A stretch of DNA of 64,000 bases. Origin: Streptomyces formicae (GTDB lineage Bacteria > Actinomycetota > Actinomycetes > Streptomycetales > Streptomycetaceae). Location of the stretch: the NCBI RefSeq assembly GCF_002556545.1, contig NZ_CP022685.1:6922001-6986000 (forward strand), in the 5' to 3' direction. The notes beneath the pieces were generated by a model that made no database searches, had not been told where the DNA came from, and worked only from the letters and a program-made list of their open reading frames with translations. The translations under genes and the position numbers were made by a program. Shown piece after piece: positions 15,116-24,213 of the stretch (positions are counted from its first letter, which is position 1; each line of letters begins with the position of its first letter).

Positions 15116-17956
15116 ATGCAGAGCCCGTCGGATCAGCCGGATCGGCACGACTATCCCGCCCACTGGGAAGCCGATGTGGTGCTGCGCGACGGGGGCACCG
15201 CCCGGATCAGGCCCATCACGGCCGAGGACGCGGACCGTCTCGTCAGCTTCTACGAGCAGGTCTCGGACGAGTCGAAGTACTACCGGTTCTTCGCGCCCTA
15301 CCCCCGCCTCTCCGCCAAGGACGTGCACCGGTTCACCCATCACGACCAGGTGGACCGCGTGGGGCTCGCGGCGACCGTCGGCGGCGAGTTCATCGCCACC
15401 GTGCGCTACGACCGCATCGACGGACGCGGCATGGCCGCCAGCGCGCCCGCCGACGAGGCCGAGGTCGCCTTCCTCGTGCAGGACGCCCACCAGGGCAGGG
15501 GAGTGGCCTCCACGCTCCTCGAGCACATCGCGGCCGTCGCCAGGGAGCGCGGCATCCGCCGCTTCGTGGCCGAGGTGCTGCCCGCCAACACCAAGATGAT
15601 CAAGGTGTTCACGGACGCGGGCTACCAGCAGAAGCGCAGCTTCGAGGACGGCGTCGTACGCCTGGAGTTCGATCTGGAGCCGACCGACCGCTCGCTCGCC
15701 GTGCAGCGCGCCCGCGAGCACCGTGCCGAGGCGCGGTCCGTGCAGCGACTCCTGACCCCCCGCTCGGTCGCCGTGGTCGGCGTGGGCCGCGCCCCCGGCG
15801 GGGTCGGCCGCAGCGTGCTGCGCAACCTCCAGGAGGCCGGATACGCCGGTCGGCTGTACGCGGTGAACGGCGAGTTCGACGGCGACGGCGAGCTCGACGG
15901 GGTGCCCGCCCACCGCTCCGTGCGGGACATCGACACCGGTGAGCCGGTCGACCTCGCGGTCGTTGCGGTGCCCGCGGAACGGGTGCCGCGGGTCGTCGCC
16001 GAGTGCGGTGAGCGCGGCGTGCAGGGCCTGGTGGTGATCTCCGCGGGGTATGCGGAGAGCGGCGCCGAGGGGCGCGAGCGGCAGCGCGAACTGGTGCGCC
16101 AGGCACGGTCGTACGGCATGCGCATCATCGGCCCGAACGCCTTCGGGGTCATCAACACCTCTCCGGAGGTGCGGCTCAACGCCTCGCTCGCGCCCGAGGG
16201 ACCCGCGCGCGGCAGGATCGGTCTGTTCACGCAGTCCGGCGCGATCGGCATCGCCCTGCTGTCCGGCCTCCACCGGAGGGGCGCGGGCCTCTCCACGTTC
16301 GTGGGTTCGGGCAACCGTGCGGACGTGTCGGGCAACGACGTCCTCCAGTACTGGTACGAGGACCCGGACACCGACGTCACGCTGATGTACCTGGAGACCA
16401 TCGGCAACCCCCGCAAGTTCACCCGCCTCGCCCGCCGTTCGGCGAGCGCCAAGCCGCTCGTCGTGGTGCAGGGCGCCCGGCACAGCGGCATCGCGCCGAC
16501 CGGGCACGCCGTGCAGCCCACGCGCCTGCCGCACGCCACCGTCTCCGCGCTGCTGCGCCAGGCGGGTGTCATCCGCGTCGACACGGTCACGGAGATGGTC
16601 GACGCGGGGCTGCTCCTCGCGGGCCAGCCGCTGCCCGCGGGGCCGCGCGTGGCGATCCTCGGCAACTCCGAGTCGCTCGGGCTCCTCACGTACGACGCGT
16701 GCGTGGCCGACGGGCTGCGGCCGCTGCCGCCGCGCGATCTGACGACCGGGGCGACGCCCGCGGACTTCAGGGCCGCGCTCGCCGACGCGTTGTCGGACGA
16801 CGGGTGTGACGCGGTGATCGTCAACGCGATTCCGTGGGTGCGGGAGGACGGGGGCGCTGCCGACCCCGAGACCCTGGCCACGGAGTTGCGGGCCGCCGCC
16901 GCGCGCTGCTCTGCGAAGCCGGTCGCCGTGGTTCACGTCGAGCTTGGTGGGCTTGCTGCCGCGTTGGCCGCTGCTACTAGTACCCGGCCTGATGCTCCAG
17001 TACCGGTACTCCGCGACGGGGGTTGTGCCCACCCGTCCCGCCGTGCGGGACGCCTGCCCACAACAGGAGCGACTCACCCGGAGGACTACCGCATCCCCGC
17101 CTACCCCGCCGCCGAGCGGGCCGTGCGGGCCCTCTCCGAAGCGGTCAAGTACGCGCAGTGGCGGCGCGATGCCGCCGAGCCCGGGCGGGTGCACGAGTAC
17201 GAGGACATCGACGAGGGCGGGGCCGCCGAGCGGATCGGGGAGCTGCTCGCCGGTGAGGACGATCCGCGCGGCGCCACCCTCGGCCAGGACGACGCCCACG
17301 AACTGCTCGGGCGCTACGGCATTCGCGTACGCCGCGCCCTGCCCGCGCCCGATCCGGACGCGGCCGCCGCGGCCGCCCGCACGCTCGGCTATCCCGTCGC
17401 CCTGAAGACCACGGCCCCGCACCTGCGCCACCGCGCCGACCTCGGCGGCGTCCGCCTCGACCTCGCGGACGAGGAGCAGTTGCGCAGGGCCTACCAGGAG
17501 TTGACCGACACCTTCGGCAAGCCCGCCGAGCTGCGTCCGGTCGTCCAGGGGATGGTCCCGCGCGGCGTCGACACCGTCGTCCGCGCGGTCATCGACCCGG
17601 CGGCCGGAGCGGTGCTCTCCTTCGGTCTCGCGGGCGCCGCCTCCGAGCTGCTCGGCGACACCGCCCACCGGCTCGTCCCGGTCACCGACCGGGAGGCGGG
17701 CTCCCTGATCAGATCCATCCGGACCGCTCCGCTCCTGTTCGGCTGGCGCGGCTCCGCCCCCGTGGACACCCCGGCCCTCGAAGAGCTGCTCCAGCGGGTC
17801 TCGCGGCTCGTCGACGACCACCCGGAGGTGGTCGGCGTCTCCCTGGAGCCCGTGGTCGTGGCCCCGCGAGGACTCTCCGTGCTCGGCGCCTCCGTGCGGC
17901 TCGCGCCCCCGCCCGCCCGCGACGACCTCGGGCCGCGCACCCTGCCCGGCTACTGA
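15116..17956 (+). CDS. GNAT acetyltransferase fused to acyl-CoA-synthetase-like (ADP-forming) domains, SlPatA type
   Basis: 946 residues from ATG at 15116. Residues ~18-185 form a GNAT domain with an acetyl-CoA site (VQDAHQGRGVASTLL). Residues ~200-330 are a CoA-binding Rossmann domain (VAVVGVGRAPGGVGRSVLRN), ~340-640 a succinyl-CoA-ligase-like part (FTQSGAIGIALLSG), and ~715-940 an ATP-grasp domain. This N-terminal-GNAT order is that of the lysine acetyltransferase SlPatA of S. lividans, reversed from E. coli PatZ. Such enzymes acetylate and inactivate acyl-CoA synthetases. The GNAT half should be the active part; the synthetase half is usually regulatory. An imperfect palindrome resembling intergenic repeats lies in frame at 17023-17063 between domains. 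Confidence 0.85.
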   Translation: MQSPSDQPDRHDYPAHWEADVVLRDGGTARIRPITAEDADRLVSFYEQVSDESKYYRFFAPYPRLSAKDVHRFTHHDQVDRVGLAATVGGEFIATVRYDRIDGRGMAASAPADEAEVAFLVQDAHQGRGVASTLLEHIAAVARERGIRRFVAEVLPANTKMIKVFTDAGYQQKRSFEDGVVRLEFDLEPTDRSLAVQRAREHRAEARSVQRLLTPRSVAVVGVGRAPGGVGRSVLRNLQEAGYAGRLYAVNGEFDGDGELDGVPAHRSVRDIDTGEPVDLAVVAVPAERVPRVVAECGERGVQGLVVISAGYAESGAEGRERQRELVRQARSYGMRIIGPNAFGVINTSPEVRLNASLAPEGPARGRIGLFTQSGAIGIALLSGLHRRGAGLSTFVGSGNRADVSGNDVLQYWYEDPDTDVTLMYLETIGNPRKFTRLARRSASAKPLVVVQGARHSGIAPTGHAVQPTRLPHATVSALLRQAGVIRVDTVTEMVDAGLLLAGQPLPAGPRVAILGNSESLGLLTYDACVADGLRPLPPRDLTTGATPADFRAALADALSDDGCDAVIVNAIPWVREDGGAADPETLATELRAAAARCSAKPVAVVHVELGGLAAALAAATSTRPDAPVPVLRDGGCAHPSRRAGRLPTTGATHPEDYRIPAYPAAERAVRALSEAVKYAQWRRDAAEPGRVHEYEDIDEGGAAERIGELLAGEDDPRGATLGQDDAHELLGRYGIRVRRALPAPDPDAAAAAARTLGYPVALKTTAPHLRHRADLGGVRLDLADEEQLRRAYQELTDTFGKPAELRPVVQGMVPRGVDTVVRAVIDPAAGAVLSFGLAGAASELLGDTAHRLVPVTDREAGSLIRSIRTAPLLFGWRGSAPVDTPALEELLQRVSRLVDDHPEVVGVSLEPVVVAPRGLSVLGASVRLAPPPARDDLGPRTLPGY
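17023..17063. repeat. imperfect palindrome in frame inside the acetyltransferase gene
   Basis: TTGTGCCCACCCGTCCCGC (17023-17041) pairs at 15 of 19 positions with 17045-17063 across a 3-nt loop. It resembles, from memory, palindromes common between Streptomyces genes. It falls in a linker between the ligase-like and ATP-grasp domains. Confidence 0.5.
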
Positions 17957-18039
17957 GCGGGACGCCCGAGCGCACCCGCCGGGCACCGGGGCCGCCACGG
18001 GGCACCGTGCGCCCCGCGCCGGGCCGTAGGATGGAGGGC

Positions 18040-18627
18040 ATGGCAAAGACCGGTACGACGACCCAGGGGCTGCGCGCGGCGATCGAGCGCAGCGGCTACT
18101 ACCCGGCCCTCGTGGCCGAGGCGGTGGAGGCCGCGATCGGCGGCGAGGCCATCGGGTCGTATCTGGTCCACCAGGAGACCACGTTCGACGCGAACGAGGT
18201 GCGTCGGCACGTCACGGTCCTCGTCCTGACCGGCACGCGCTTCATCGTCAGCCACACCGACGAGCAGGCGGCGGACAGCACGTCCCCGACGCCGTACGCG
18301 ACGACCTCCACCGAGTCGGTCAAGATCGGCCGGATCTCGTCGGTCGTCGTCAGCCGCGTCGTCGCCAACCCGGAGAAGTACGTGCCGGGCGCGCTGCCCC
18401 GCGAGGTCGTCCTGACCATCGGCTGGGGCGCCGTCTCCCGCATCGACCTGGAGCCCGCGGCCTGCGGCGACCCCAACTGCGAGGCGGACCACGGGTACAC
18501 CGGCAGCTCGACCGCCGACGACCTCAGCCTGCGCGTCAGCGAGGCGGGCGACGGCCCCGACGCCGTGCGCCAGACGCTGGCCTTCGCCCAGGCCCTGTCC
18601 GAGGCGACCGCGGAGACCGCCCGCTGA
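18040..18627 (+). CDS. DUF5998 family protein
   Basis: 195 residues from ATG at 18040, chosen over ATG at 18031 because GGAGGG lies directly before it. There is no signal peptide or transmembrane segment. Recognisable stretches are YLVHQETTFDANEVRRHVTV, LVLTGTRFIVSHTDE and ACGDPNCEADHGYTGS (two Cys and one His, a possible metal site). I recognise it as the conserved actinobacterial protein that precedes the alkaline-phosphatase-like gene, annotated DUF5998; the function is unknown. Its stop overlaps the next start (TGATG), so the two proteins are translationally coupled and probably work together. Confidence 0.75.
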   Translation: MAKTGTTTQGLRAAIERSGYYPALVAEAVEAAIGGEAIGSYLVHQETTFDANEVRRHVTVLVLTGTRFIVSHTDEQAADSTSPTPYATTSTESVKIGRISSVVVSRVVANPEKYVPGALPREVVLTIGWGAVSRIDLEPAACGDPNCEADHGYTGSSTADDLSLRVSEAGDGPDAVRQTLAFAQALSEATAETAR

Positions 18628-19817
18628 TGTCCCTGCCCGCCTGGGACGACGTACAGCCGCTCGCCCTCGACACCGCCCCCGTGCCCGCGTACGGCGCCGG
18701 ATCGCTCGCCGATCTGCTGCCCACGCTCATCGCCCACCAGGGAGTGCCCGGCTACGAGCAGCCCGTCATCCCCGAACTCGCCCCGGCCGACCGGAACTGC
18801 GTCTTCCTGATCGACGGCCTCGGCTGGGAGCAGCTCAAGGCCCATCCGGCCGAGGCGCCCTTCCTGACCTCGCTCATCGCGAGTTCGCGCGGCGGCACGG
18901 GGCAGCCCATCACCGCGGGCTTCCCGGCCACCACCGCGACCTCGCTCGCCTCGGTCGGCACGGGACTGCCGCCCGGCGCGCACGGCCTGCCCGGCTACAC
19001 GGTCCGCAATCCGGCCACCGCGGAGCTGATGAACCAGCTCCGCTGGAACCCCTGGACCGACCCGCGCAAGTGGCAGCCGTACCCCACCGTCTTCCAGCAG
19101 GCGCACGCGGCGGGCGTCCACACCGCGCAGGTGTCGTCGCCGACCTTCGAGAACACCCCGCTCACCAAGATCGCCCTGAGCGGCGGATCCTTCCGGGGCA
19201 GGCTCTCCGGAGAGGACCGCATGGACCTCGCCGCCGCGCAACTGGCCGCGGGGGACCGGTCCTTGGTCTACACGTACTACGCGGAGGTGGACGGCAAGGG
19301 CCACCGCTTCGGAGTGGACTCCGACGCCTGGCGCGGCCAGCTCATGTACGTCGACCGGCTCGCCCAGCGCCTCGCCGAGCAACTGCCGCCGCGCAGCGCC
19401 CTGTACGTGACCGCCGACCACGGCATGCTAGACATCCCCTTCGACGACGCCTCGCGCATCGACTTCGACGAGGACTGGGAGCTGCGCGCGGGCGTCGCCC
19501 TGCTCGGCGGAGAGGGCCGCGCCCGGCACGTCTACGCGGTGCCCGGCGCCCAGAACGACGTCCTGACCGTCTGGCGCGAGGTGCTCGGCGAGCAGTTCTG
19601 GGTGGCCAGCAGGGACGAGGCGATCGCCGCGGGCTGGTTCGGTCCACACATTGATCAACGTGTGTACGACCGCATCGGCGACATCGTCGCCGCGGCCCAC
19701 GACGACGTCGCGATCATCGCCACGGAGAAGGAGCCCAAGGAGTCCGCCCTGGTCGGCATGCACGGCTCCATGACCCCCGTCGAGCAGCTCGTGCCGCTCC
19801 TCGAAGTACGCTCCTAG
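18627..19817 (+). CDS. alkaline phosphatase / nucleotide pyrophosphatase superfamily protein
   Basis: 396 residues from ATG at 18627, overlapping the previous stop by 1 nt. The fold is type I phosphodiesterase: metal-binding FLIDGLGWEQL near residue 55, nucleophile region GFPATTATSLASVGTGLPPG near 95-115, YYAEVDGKGHRFG near 215 and TADHGMLD near 262. These residues bind two metals, and the Thr is the expected nucleophile. No signal peptide is evident, so it is probably cytosolic. It hydrolyses phosphodiester or phosphomonoester bonds; the substrate is unknown. It is co-transcribed with the DUF5998 gene and probably with tdk 71 bp downstream. Confidence 0.85.
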   Translation: MSLPAWDDVQPLALDTAPVPAYGAGSLADLLPTLIAHQGVPGYEQPVIPELAPADRNCVFLIDGLGWEQLKAHPAEAPFLTSLIASSRGGTGQPITAGFPATTATSLASVGTGLPPGAHGLPGYTVRNPATAELMNQLRWNPWTDPRKWQPYPTVFQQAHAAGVHTAQVSSPTFENTPLTKIALSGGSFRGRLSGEDRMDLAAAQLAAGDRSLVYTYYAEVDGKGHRFGVDSDAWRGQLMYVDRLAQRLAEQLPPRSALYVTADHGMLDIPFDDASRIDFDEDWELRAGVALLGGEGRARHVYAVPGAQNDVLTVWREVLGEQFWVASRDEAIAAGWFGPHIDQRVYDRIGDIVAAAHDDVAIIATEKEPKESALVGMHGSMTPVEQLVPLLEVRS

Positions 19818-19888
19818 CCGTACGCCCCCGCGGCGCCCCCTGCCGACGCCCTCCGACGACGCACGTACCGAAAGGTCCTCAACTCCCC

Positions 19889-20551
19889 ATGCCCGAGCTG
19901 GTGTTCTTCTCCGGAACGATGGACTGCGGAAAGAGCACCCTGGCTCTGCAGATCGAGCACAACCGCTCGGCCAGGGGACTCCAGGGGATGATCTTCACGC
20001 GGGACGACCGCGCGGGCGAGGGCAAGCTGTCCTCGCGGCTCGGGCTCGTCACCGACGCGATCGAGGCGGCCGACGACTTCGACTTCTACGCCCACCTCGT
20101 CGACCACCTCTCCCAGGGCGGCCGCGCGGACTACGTGATCGCGGACGAGGCGCAGTTCCTCGCCCCGGGCCAGATCGACCAGCTCGCCCGCGTCGTCGAC
20201 GACCTCGGCCTCGACGTCTTCGCCTTCGGCATCACCACGGACTTCCGCTCCAAGCTCTTCCCCGGCTCGCAGCGCCTGGTCGAGCTCGCCGACCGGGTCG
20301 AGGTGCTCCAGGTCGAGGCGCTCTGCTGGTGCGGCGCCCGCGCCACGCACAACGCCCGCACCATAGGCGGCGAGATGGTCGTCGAAGGCGCCCAGGTCGT
20401 CGTCGGCGACGTCAACCAGCAGCCGGGCGAGGTGGGTTACGAGGTGCTCTGCCGCCGTCACCACCGGCGCAGGACGACCGCGGCGACCGCGCGCGCCGGT
20501 GCTCTCTCGCCCGACGTGCTGCCGGTCGACGCGGTGGCCGTCCGCTCCTGA
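19889..20551 (+). CDS. tdk: thymidine kinase
   Basis: 220 residues from ATG at 19889, after GAAAGG. It is a type II thymidine kinase: P-loop GTMDCGKST at residues ~9-17, the DEAQF motif with the catalytic Glu near residue 87, and the lasso/zinc region LCWCGARATHNAR near 148. It phosphorylates thymidine in the salvage pathway using ATP. The C-terminus carries about 25 extra residues rich in Arg/Ala. It ends 1 bp before the convergent VOC gene stop. It may be read from the phosphodiesterase promoter. Confidence 0.93.
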   Translation: MPELVFFSGTMDCGKSTLALQIEHNRSARGLQGMIFTRDDRAGEGKLSSRLGLVTDAIEAADDFDFYAHLVDHLSQGGRADYVIADEAQFLAPGQIDQLARVVDDLGLDVFAFGITTDFRSKLFPGSQRLVELADRVEVLQVEALCWCGARATHNARTIGGEMVVEGAQVVVGDVNQQPGEVGYEVLCRRHHRRRTTAATARAGALSPDVLPVDAVAVRS

Positions 20552-20552
20552 C

Positions 20553-21404
20553 TCATTCGGCGGGGTGCGACCGTACGACGGTGAAGACCGCGCCCTCCGG
20601 GTCGGCGACCGTGGCCGTCCTGCCGTGCGTGCCGTCCCTGGCGGGCTTGACGACGTGGCCGCCGAGCTCGACGACCCGGTCCACCGCCTCGTCCACGTCG
20701 GCGACTTCGAAGTACGTCATCCAGTGCGGGCCCCGGTCGCGCGGCAGCGCCTGGCCCGCGCCGTGCACGGACGCCACGGGGCGGCCCGCCACGCGCAGCG
20801 TCAGATAGTCGAAGTCGGCCGAGACGACCGGGTCCTCGGCGAAGCCGAAGACGGTCCGGTAGAACGTGGCGACGCTCGCGGTCTCCCGCGTCAGCAGTTC
20901 GTTCCACACGGGTGTGCCCGGACTGCCCGCGACCGCCTGGCCCCGATGGCCCGCGGCCTGCCAGATGCCGAAGACGGCGCCCGCCGGGTCCGACGCGATG
21001 GCCATCCGCCCGGCCTCGCCCGCGTCGATCGGGCCCACACCGACCGTGCCGCCGCAGTGCCGTACCGCCTCGGCCGTCGCGTCCACGTCGTCGCTGGCCA
21101 GATAGGGCGTCCAGGCGATGGGCAGGTGCCGGTCGGGCGGCAGCTGGCCGATGCCCGCCACCTCGTGGCCGTCGAGCAGCGCCCGCACGTAGGGGCCGAG
21201 CTGCTCGGGTCCCGGCCGGAACTCCCAGCCGAAGAGTGCCCCGTAGAACTCCTGGGTGGCGGTCAGGCCATGTGCCATCAGGCTCACCCAGCATGGTGTG
21301 CCGGGTGCGTGCCGACCGGTCCTCGCGCCGTCACGCGAAACCTGCCCCAAGGACTCCGACGAGCCCCTTCCAGGGGAGGCTCCGTCCGCCCGTGCCTCGG
21401 TCAT
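20553..21404 (-). CDS. VOC (glyoxalase/bleomycin-resistance fold) family protein
   Basis: 283 residues from ATG at 21404, with GAGGAGAGG upstream fixing the start. Two VOC modules follow each other: ~38-155 (FYGALFGWEF ... DPAGAVFGIWQ) and ~165-278 (FYRTVFGF ... DPEGAVFTVVR). Each ends with the DP(A/E)GAVF signature. The first ~35 residues are low-complexity. Two-module VOC proteins of this type in Streptomyces are mostly uncharacterised and may bind small molecules or metals. There is no operon partner; the sulfurtransferase gene diverges from a 314-bp gap. Confidence 0.82.
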   Translation of the reverse strand: MTEARADGASPGRGSSESLGQVSRDGARTGRHAPGTPCWVSLMAHGLTATQEFYGALFGWEFRPGPEQLGPYVRALLDGHEVAGIGQLPPDRHLPIAWTPYLASDDVDATAEAVRHCGGTVGVGPIDAGEAGRMAIASDPAGAVFGIWQAAGHRGQAVAGSPGTPVWNELLTRETASVATFYRTVFGFAEDPVVSADFDYLTLRVAGRPVASVHGAGQALPRDRGPHWMTYFEVADVDEAVDRVVELGGHVVKPARDGTHGRTATVADPEGAVFTVVRSHPAE

Positions 21405-21718
21405 CGTCAACCTCTCCTCGGCCCTCATGGGGGCCGCTCCGCTTCCGAACGCGCGTACCCTCGCCGCGCGAATGCGCGCCCTCGCAGATGCTCGCACCAC
21501 CTGTCGCGCCGCGCGTCCCGGCCGCGCCGCGCCGTCGGCTTCCCGCCGAGGATGCCCGAAATGTGGTTTCTCACCCGCGAACGCGTGATTGCCGAGCTGT
21601 GTCCATCTGCTGTACAGGGCGTGCTGGCTTCCGTACGCCCCGTGTTCGGGCGACGTCCGGCGGAGCAGGGTAGCCGGACCTTGGCGGCGCGGCCACCCCG
21701 TGCGCGAGGATGGGGCCC
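21405..21718. other. divergent intergenic region
   Basis: This 314-bp gap must carry the promoters for the VOC gene and the sulfurtransferase gene. I see no strong inverted repeat, RNA structure or clear promoter hexamers. Confidence 0.4.
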
Positions 21719-22564
21719 ATGAATGCCATCATCTCCGCATCCGAACTCGCGAGCGACCTGACGGGCGAGCGGCCGCCCGTCGTGCTCGACGTCCGTTGGC
21801 AGCACGAGGGCTCCATGCGCTCCGCGTACCGGGAAGGGCACCTCCCGTCTGCTGTTTTCGTCGACCTGGAGGCCGATGTCACGGGTGAGGCGGGTGCGGC
21901 GGGCAGGCATCCGCTGCCGGACCTCGACCACTTCGGTGCCGTGATGCGGGCGGCGGGTGTCTCTCCGGAGAGGGATGTCGTCGTGTACGACACTGGCCAG
22001 AACTGGGCGGCCGCACGTCTGTGGTGGATGCTGCGCTGGACGGGTCACCCCTCGGTCCGCGTCCTGGACGGCGGCATCGCCCTGTGGGCCGGCGCCTTGG
22101 AGGAGGGCGAGGGCGGCACCCCGGCCGAGGGCTCCTTCGTGCCGGCCCCGAACAGCACGGACTTCCTGGACGCCGACTCCGCGGCGGCCCTGGCCCGCTC
22201 GGGTCTGCTCCTGGACGCCCGCGCGGGCGAGCGCTACCGGGGCGAGGTCGAGCCGATCGACAGCGTCGCCGGGCACATCCCGGGCGCGGTGTCGGCGCCG
22301 ACCACGGAGAACGTCACCGCGGACGGCCGCTTCAAGTCGCCCGCCGAGCTGGCCGACCGCTTCAAGGCGCTGGGTGTCTCGTCCACTTCGAGCGCCTCGG
22401 GCACTTCGGAGATCGGCGTCTACTGCGGATCAGGCGTCTCCGGCGCCCACGAGGTGCTCGCTCTCGCGGTGGCGGGGATCCCGGCCGCGCTGTACGTCGG
22501 TTCGTGGTCGGAGTGGTCGGCCGACCCCGAGCGCCCCGTGGCGACGGGAGCGGACCCGCAGTAG
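21719..22564 (+). CDS. rhodanese-family sulfurtransferase (3-mercaptopyruvate/thiosulfate type)
   Basis: 281 residues from ATG at 21719 (an in-frame ATG at 21710 is weaker). Two rhodanese domains are present. The N-terminal one contains VLDVRWQ and GHLPSAVFVDLE. The C-terminal one contains LLDARAGERYRGEVEPID and GHIPGAV, with the active-site loop CGSGVSG near residue 239, whose Cys carries the persulfide. The loop resembles mercaptopyruvate sulfurtransferases (CG(S/T)GVTA) more than classical rhodanese. A Ser-rich linker just before the active Cys (SSTSSASGTSE) is unusual. It is followed by a 51-bp hairpin terminator. Confidence 0.88.
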   Translation: MNAIISASELASDLTGERPPVVLDVRWQHEGSMRSAYREGHLPSAVFVDLEADVTGEAGAAGRHPLPDLDHFGAVMRAAGVSPERDVVVYDTGQNWAAARLWWMLRWTGHPSVRVLDGGIALWAGALEEGEGGTPAEGSFVPAPNSTDFLDADSAAALARSGLLLDARAGERYRGEVEPIDSVAGHIPGAVSAPTTENVTADGRFKSPAELADRFKALGVSSTSSASGTSEIGVYCGSGVSGAHEVLALAVAGIPAALYVGSWSEWSADPERPVATGADPQ

Positions 22565-22575
22565 CGTTCCGCACT

Positions 22576-22626
22576 CCTACGGAGAGGGGGCCCACACCGA
22601 TACGGTGTGGGCCCCCTCTCCGTAGG
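22576..22626. terminator. bidirectional terminator between sulfurtransferase and sepH
   Basis: A perfect 24-bp stem (22576-22599 with 22603-22626) closes on a 3-nt loop (ATA). It lies between the two convergent stops and would serve both directions. Confidence 0.8.
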
Positions 22627-22645
22627 CACTGCTTTTCGTGCCGCG

Positions 22646-23749
22646 CTACTCCTGCTTCTTGCGGCGCGTGCCGAAGACGATCTCGTCCCAGCTGGGCACC
22701 GCCGCGCGACGGCCGGGGCGCACCCCGTCGGCCTCCGCCTGGCGGTCGGTGGAGCCGACCAGGCGGTCCCGGTGGCTGGCCACCGAGCGGGGCATGAGCA
22801 CGTCCGCGTACGCGGCACCGGCGCCTGCCGCGGCGGGCGGCTCCTCCGCGTCGGGCTCCTGTTCGGGTTCCTCCTGCGGAGGCAGCTCCGCGGCGGGCGC
22901 CGCCGACGGACGCTCCGGCACGACCATGTCGCCCCGGAAGCTCGGCACCGCCTCCAGGAGGCTGGTCAGCGAGTCACGCTCCTGCTCGGCCACCGCGGAA
23001 CCCGCGCCCGCGCTCTCCTCCGACGGGTCGGCCGGAGGGGCCGGAACGCCCGGGCGGTCCAGCTGCCGGTCGAGGGCGCGGTCGAGCGGCCGCTCCAGCG
23101 GGCGGTCCAGAGGACGGTCCCTGGGCAGCCGGGCGATGCGCGGCACGAACGGGAAGCTGGGCTCGGGCGCGGCGATGTCGTCGGTCTCGCCGATCAGCGA
23201 GCGCGCCTCGTCGTCCACGGCCTGGACGAGCCGCCGGGGCGGGTCGTACGTCCAGCTCGCGGAGTGCGGCTCGGTCGCGACGCGGTAGACGAGCAGGACC
23301 TCCCAGGTCCCGTCGTCGCGGCGCCAGGAGTCCCACTGGACGGTGTCCTTGTCGGCGCCGCGAAGGAGCAGGCGCTCCTGGACGGCCTCGCCGAGCTGGG
23401 GTCCGGTGTTCTCGCCGGGACGGCGCACGGGTGTCTTCCTGGCACGCTCCGCCATGAAGGCGCGCTCGGCGAGCACGGGTCCTTCGAAGCGGCGGACGCG
23501 ATCGACGGGGATTCCGGCGAAGGAGGCGACTTCCTCCGCGCTGGCACCGGCACGTATCCGCGCCTGGATGTCGCGCGGGCGGAGGTGGCTCTCCACCTCG
23601 ATCTCGATCTGGCCGAGTCGGGGCCGGTCGCCGCGGACTGCCGCACGCAGCCGCTCGTCGATCGGAAGCGTGTACTCCGTGCTGTCCGCAGCCTTCAGCA
23701 CCAGCCGTGTGCCGTCGTTGCTGACGGCCACGACACGCAGTTCGGGCAT
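22646..23749 (-). CDS. sepH: septation protein SepH
   Basis: 367 residues from ATG at 23749, with GGGAGG upstream. The N-terminal DUF3071 domain includes a helix-turn-helix-like stretch (ASAEEVASFAGIPVDRVRRF) near residues 72-91. The C-terminal half is a disordered, Pro/Glu/Ala-rich tail. In Streptomyces SepH binds FtsZ and stimulates its assembly during division. A tandem repeat of about four residues (RPLD/RPLE/RALD/RQLD) lies around residues 203-225, a likely source of length variation. The C-terminus ends in basic FGTRRKKQE. The gene is monocistronic, bounded by a strong terminator. Confidence 0.9.
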   Translation of the reverse strand: MPELRVVAVSNDGTRLVLKAADSTEYTLPIDERLRAAVRGDRPRLGQIEIEVESHLRPRDIQARIRAGASAEEVASFAGIPVDRVRRFEGPVLAERAFMAERARKTPVRRPGENTGPQLGEAVQERLLLRGADKDTVQWDSWRRDDGTWEVLLVYRVATEPHSASWTYDPPRRLVQAVDDEARSLIGETDDIAAPEPSFPFVPRIARLPRDRPLDRPLERPLDRALDRQLDRPGVPAPPADPSEESAGAGSAVAEQERDSLTSLLEAVPSFRGDMVVPERPSAAPAAELPPQEEPEQEPDAEEPPAAAGAGAAYADVLMPRSVASHRDRLVGSTDRQAEADGVRPGRRAAVPSWDEIVFGTRRKKQE

Positions 23750-24213
23750 GGGGACCTCCCGGGTGGTGCCTGCCGACGTCACGTGCGTCGCTGCTTCCGC
23801 TAGTCGAGTGTGGCCTGCCCGGGTGCAGCCTGCCACAACCTTGCCGAGTTGCCCGGCGTGTCGGGCAGGGGCCCTGGACCGCCGTTATGGCACGGTTACC
23901 TTTTCGCAACGCTAAGTGACGACGTTCGTCACCCTGTGCAGCGAGCCCCCCACCCGGCGGTCCTGGCAAGGTCCCGGGCACCCTGGCGGGAGACCGGACC
24001 CAGGGCTCGCAACAGTACTCCATTCGGGCCACGCGGGTGGACCGCCGCGCCGCCGAACTTCTCGTGGGGGAAGGGAGTTGGCGGGCCCCTCCGTTCGGCG
24101 GGCCGTACGCACGCGTGGCGCACTTCACGGAAAAGCCGGAAACGGAACTAATCACTTCGGTCATACGTCCCCTTCTCGTGTAGTCGGTCGAGAAAGGTAG
24201 GCAAGGGTCGGAG
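23750..24213. other. 464-bp divergent intergenic region
   Basis: This gap lies between sepH and the membrane-protein gene at 24214. An inverted repeat GTGACGA-CGT-TCGTCAC spans 23915-23931 and may be an operator. No RNA gene or clear promoter hexamers were found; the right half has short open frames that look non-coding. Confidence 0.45.

Noticed and set aside
14984..18046. A 1020-codon open frame on the minus strand opposite the acetyltransferase gene
   Set aside because: It mirrors a gene with clear GNAT, CoA-binding and ATP-grasp motifs and has no recognisable domains of its own.
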